Assembly: GCA_020736575.1 (NCBI GenBank)
Contig: JAGPYM010000003.1
Location: 682,001-746,000, forward strand
DNA: 64,000 nt
DNA from: Thelonectria olida
Taxonomy: Eukaryota > Ascomycota > Sordariomycetes > Hypocreales > Nectriaceae
Reading direction: 5' to 3'
Shown here: positions 60,906-64,000 of the stretch, piece by piece
Position numbering within the stretch: position 1 is the stretch's first letter
Layout of the letters: every line of letters begins with the position of its first letter
Made by a program: the position numbers and the translations under genes
Notes under the pieces: generated by a model
Told to the model about the DNA's origin: nothing
What the model saw: only the letters and a program-made list of their open reading frames with translations
Databases searched by the model: none

Positions 60906-61463
60906 AACTGTTGAATGACTTGGAGTCATTGCTCGATGGTAGCGGTCGAATTATTCTTCACTATGTAGTAATTGGCAAATCCCAGCAGACATGACCTTGT
61001 CAATCACACCAAAGGCCCTTTGGGTAACAAATGACATGTCCAAAGGATAACCGGGGTGAAGTCAGGAACGAAGCCGGCATTGAGAAGCTGAGGAGGTGAA
61101 GTGAAGTGGGATGAATAGGTATCTTGAAGATGACGTTGGCGGAAGCTGTATAGCCAAAGGCACGTGCAACCTCCACTGCCCCCTTGGTGACTAGCCCGCT
61201 GCGAAAGATGCCAAATATAGCGGACATCCACCTGTAAGCTGAACTCCCCAAGGCAGACTTCAGCGCATTGACAGGGCAGGACGAATCATCTCGTCAGCCT
61301 TGATCAAGACGCCATAAAATTCCATCCCAATGTGAGATTGACAAGTTGCCTCAACCTCAAACATCAATCGGCCACTCCCAAGATTAGGAGCACTCACAAC
61401 TATCTCCTCTACCGCCGTCTTCTTTCGTTTATCCCCTTGGAGCCAGTGCTTCAAGCCTTCAAC
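60906..61463. other. Spacer between tRNA-Gln and the P450-like gene
   Basis: About 0.56 kb with no gene; probable promoter of the P450-like gene. Confidence 0.45.
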
Positions 61464-63245
61464 ATGGACGGCCACGAGACGGCGCCAAAAGGTCTCGATG
61501 CCCTCATCCACAACCTCCAACAACCCACAACCCTCGCCATCATCAGCGCCGTCCTCGCAATTCTTCTCACCACCAGACTCGTCACCGGCGGCTCCTCCAC
61601 CTTCAAGGACGGATCCAAGAGCCCTCCTTTGGCTCCCCACTGGATCCCCATCCTCGACCATCTCCCTCGCATCTTCTTCAGCCCCATCTTCGCCTTGACT
61701 CGCCTACGGAATCGGTACTCTGAGGGCCTCTTCTCCATTCGCATCTTTGGCCATGTTCACACTTTTGTCTTCAAGCCGGTCCTCGCAGACAGCCTTCTCC
61801 AGCAGCCCGGATCAGTCACCGACAAGCGACCCCTTGCTCGACGCTTGCTAGTCTCAACCTTTGGTCTTTCCAGCAAGGATCTCGAAGCCTACGACAAGGC
61901 ATCCGCCGAGCTTCAAGCCGCATCCAACGAGTTCCTCTCTGGCTCTCACTTGAACGACTTGTCCAAGGCTACCTTTAGGGACCTCAACTTTGCCGTGGCG
62001 GATCTCGTCTCGTTCAACTCGTATCCCATTGACCACGCAGACTGGGAGCGCCTCGCCAATGCCGAAAAAGTGGACGACGAGATCCGAAAGGAGAGCACCA
62101 TGGCAGTAGACCTGTTGCAGCTTATCAAGGCATTTGTCGCCCGAACAGCCAATGCCTCGCTTTTCGGGGCCGACTTTGTCGAGAACTTTCCAGAAATATG
62201 GCCATACTTTTGGGAGTTTGACGAGTCGTTCGACACCCTGGGTCTCAACTTTCCCATCTGGGTCCCGTGGCTCGGCGCCCAGCGAGGAAGAATGGCCCTG
62301 CGGAAATTGCTCGGGTTCTTGAGGGAGTATCACGTAGCTTGGGAGATGCAGTTGAACGGAGAGAACAAAGACCCGAGGTGGCAAGACTTCCACACCGCCA
62401 GCCCGCTCATCAGGGCTCGAGTCGACATCTTCCGCAAGCACGCCCTCTCCATCGACGCTCGTGCATCCTGCGACTTGGCTCTTCTATGGTCCGTCAACGC
62501 CAGCTCCACGCCGCTCATTTCGTGGTCGCTCCTAGAGCTCTATCGCGACCCGGTTCTGCTCGAGCAGGTCCGCGAGGAGATCGCCCCCTTCGCCCAGATC
62601 TTGCAGCCCACGCACGAGTTCAGCCTCGCCGTGTGGCTCCCGCCCAAGATCGAAAAGGTCGATCTGGACGGGCTCGTGACAAAGTGCCCGCTTCTCAAGG
62701 CGACCTATATTGAGACGGCGAGGCTCTACGGCGGAGGCTGGTCCGCAAGCCGGCTCAACAAGGATGTGATACTCAAGGATGAAAAGGTTTCCTACGTTCT
62801 CAACAAGGGAACTTATGCGCACATTCTGAACCACCTACACCACTCCGATCCCAAGGTCTTCCCCAACCCGAACGACTGGCAACTCGATCGACATCTTCAG
62901 CAGTCTGGGGACGAAAAGGGCGCAGCTAAAACCGCAAACATGGGCTCTGTGAAGTCATACGGTAAGTTCTCCCTAGCGCAGTACAGGTACTCACATGCTA
63001 ACACCTTGCAAGACGGGAGCATTGCCCTCTCCAACGACTCTGATCTCGCTATGAGAAGGACGCTTCTCTACACGGCCGTCATTCTCTCGCTCTACAACAT
63101 TGAGCCAGCAGACGGTGGAAAATGGAACGTTTCTAGGATTTTCAGAGGCCCCGTGTCGGCTCGCCCAGTGAGATCGCTTAGAGCTTGGGTCTCACGGAGA
63201 AAAGCACACCAAGAGACGTCTGAAACGGACAGTCAAGATGAATGA
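61464..63245 (+). CDS. Cytochrome P450-like protein lacking the heme-ligand cysteine
   Basis: Exons 61464-62961 and 63013-63245; the 51-nt intron (GTAAGT donor, GCTAAC branch site, AAG acceptor) has no stop and is a multiple of three, so it can be read through. Spliced length is 576 residues. A membrane helix at about 24-42 is followed by the PPLAPHWIPILDHL proline-rich hinge of fungal microsomal P450s. The I-helix region reads LLWSVNASSTPLISWSLLELY, and the K-helix ExxR is present as ETAR (417-420), in the style of CYP7/CYP8-like fungal enzymes. The heme loop, however, reads SYDGSIALSNDSDLA, where P450s have GGGxxxCPGRxxA: Ser506 stands at the cysteine position and the Pro-Gly-Arg is lost. 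No cysteine occurs in this part in either splice form. It is unlikely to work as a monooxygenase. The ATG at 61464 was preferred over 61332 because it begins just before the anchor. Confidence 0.8.
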   Translation: MDGHETAPKGLDALIHNLQQPTTLAIISAVLAILLTTRLVTGGSSTFKDGSKSPPLAPHWIPILDHLPRIFFSPIFALTRLRNRYSEGLFSIRIFGHVHTFVFKPVLADSLLQQPGSVTDKRPLARRLLVSTFGLSSKDLEAYDKASAELQAASNEFLSGSHLNDLSKATFRDLNFAVADLVSFNSYPIDHADWERLANAEKVDDEIRKESTMAVDLLQLIKAFVARTANASLFGADFVENFPEIWPYFWEFDESFDTLGLNFPIWVPWLGAQRGRMALRKLLGFLREYHVAWEMQLNGENKDPRWQDFHTASPLIRARVDIFRKHALSIDARASCDLALLWSVNASSTPLISWSLLELYRDPVLLEQVREEIAPFAQILQPTHEFSLAVWLPPKIEKVDLDGLVTKCPLLKATYIETARLYGGGWSASRLNKDVILKDEKVSYVLNKGTYAHILNHLHHSDPKVFPNPNDWQLDRHLQQSGDEKGAAKTANMGSVKSYGKFSLAQYRYSHANTLQDGSIALSNDSDLAMRRTLLYTAVILSLYNIEPADGGKWNVSRIFRGPVSARPVRSLRAWVSRRKAHQETSETDSQDE

Positions 63246-63467
63246 AAAGCTAATCAGGATATCTATTACAGGGAAAGTCGGGTCTATTTTGGATGTGGAA
63301 TATGCAGTCATGTCGATTGATGCAAAAGAGACCAGCTCAGTTGAAAAGGAATGCAAAGGCAGAGGAATCTCGGAATACTCGCTGGAATATGTTATGCGCA
63401 GCAATCGAAGAACAAAGCAAATCACTCAAACCTCCCATGAAATCAGTCATAACGTCGTAAATCGTCA

Positions 63468-64000
63468 TCAGTCCTGTTTATCCTGGTCCTCGTGCACGCC
63501 ACCATTCGCATACTCAATCTCAGTTCTCGCACGGCTCCAAGACTTCCTCTTCCCGTCAAACAACCTCCAAACCGCTGCCGTCTGCGGTCCATCCATGAGC
63601 ATCCTCCACAGCGCTCTCTCTTTGAGCCAAAACATCCAGCCCTGCCAGCCCCAGCCCAGATGGTCTTCCACGCCCATACCTGCCGTCTTGTCCGCCCAGA
63701 TCAGCCATTCTCGGGCTGGCACGGATGCTGGTATGACTGTTCCCCGCCGAGCCAGACCGCTGATGCGCTCCTCCTGGCCGTCCATCCATCGCTCCATCTC
63801 GGCCTGGGGTGGAAGATTGGAGTGTCCGGCCCAGACTTGAGCGATGCACATGCTCGCAATGTCGGCAAGCGAAAAGGCGCTGGTGACAAACCATGCGCAA
63901 CCGAGGAACGCAAGAGACTCGGGGTGCTTCAGAGAAAATACATTCTGATACAGTCTGGGGAGCGATCGACCCTTGGATCCCGCTGCAGCGAGCCAAGCCG
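63468..64000 (-). CDS. Glutathione S-transferase-like protein, C-terminal part, cut by window edge
   Basis: An open minus-strand frame enters from the right edge and ends with TGA at 63468-63470, giving about 177 residues. It contains AFLGCAWFVTSAFSLADIASMCIAQVW, where FSLADI is the N-capping and hydrophobic core motif of GST alpha-helical C-terminal domains. The remainder, with WMDGQEERISGLARRG, WADKTAGMGVEDHLGWGWQGW and a charged tail, is an unusual extension. The N-terminal thioredoxin-like domain would lie outside the window, so the family assignment is weak. Confidence 0.55.
   Translation of the reverse strand, partial: AWLAAAGSKGRSLPRLYQNVFSLKHPESLAFLGCAWFVTSAFSLADIASMCIAQVWAGHSNLPPQAEMERWMDGQEERISGLARRGTVIPASVPAREWLIWADKTAGMGVEDHLGWGWQGWMFWLKERALWRMLMDGPQTAAVWRLFDGKRKSWSRARTEIEYANGGVHEDQDKQD

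Noticed and set aside
1..64000. CRISPR arrays, insertion sequences or bacterial-type operons
   Set aside because: The window is fungal nuclear DNA; no evenly spaced direct repeats with unique spacers and no transposase were found.

Overview
The window is nuclear DNA of a filamentous ascomycete (Pezizomycotina; the gene set and intron style suggest a Sordariomycete, but genus cannot be told from this sequence). The evidence is short introns (44-108 nt, most about 50) with GTRNGT donors and CTRAC branch sites, a Zn2Cys6 regulator, fungal multidomain enzymes (urea amidolyase, a 2,833-residue glycosyltransferase), a siderophore-type MFS transporter and an intron-containing tRNA-Gln. Gene models below were spliced by hand from the sequence.

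Left third (1-27 kb). After a truncated polytopic membrane protein (1-1590, minus) and 2 kb without a recognisable gene comes the main system: five genes that match the galactosaminogalactan (GAG) exopolysaccharide machinery known from Aspergillus. They are agd3-like deacetylase (3758-9637, minus), ega3-like GH114 (10983-12158, plus), sph3-like GH135 (12877-13653, minus), uge3-like UDP-sugar 4-epimerase (15259-16605, minus) and gtb3-like giant membrane GT4 synthase (18346-26992, plus). Together they would make UDP-Gal/UDP-GalNAc (Uge3), polymerise and export the chain (Gtb3), partly deacetylate it outside the cell (Agd3) and trim it (Sph3, Ega3). The deacetylase carries an unusual roughly 1,000-residue N-terminal part with two copies of a jelly-roll-like module, each holding an acidic-then-KR site, and a long Ser/Thr stalk.

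Middle (28-49 kb). Ordinary metabolic genes: a quinone/alkenal-type reductase, a Dal5-type MFS transporter, a GT31-like glycosyltransferase with a C-terminal apple-like region, a PQ-loop membrane protein with an 18-nt micro-exon, an AIF/AMID-like FAD oxidoreductase, an extended SDR, a Zn2Cys6 transcription factor, and a full-length urea amidolyase (DUR1,2) divergent from that factor.

Right part (49-64 kb). At 49.2-50.0 kb lies a tandem array of intron-like and exon-like units, each with its own hairpin, including a 36-bp perfect palindrome; I cannot match it to a known element. Then follow a GT1 glycosyltransferase, a siderophore-type MFS transporter beside the mitochondrial ABC exporter ATM1 (an iron-related pair), a tRNA-Gln(CUG) with a 19-nt intron, a cytochrome P450-like protein that has lost its heme-ligating cysteine, and the 3' end of a GST-like gene running off the window.
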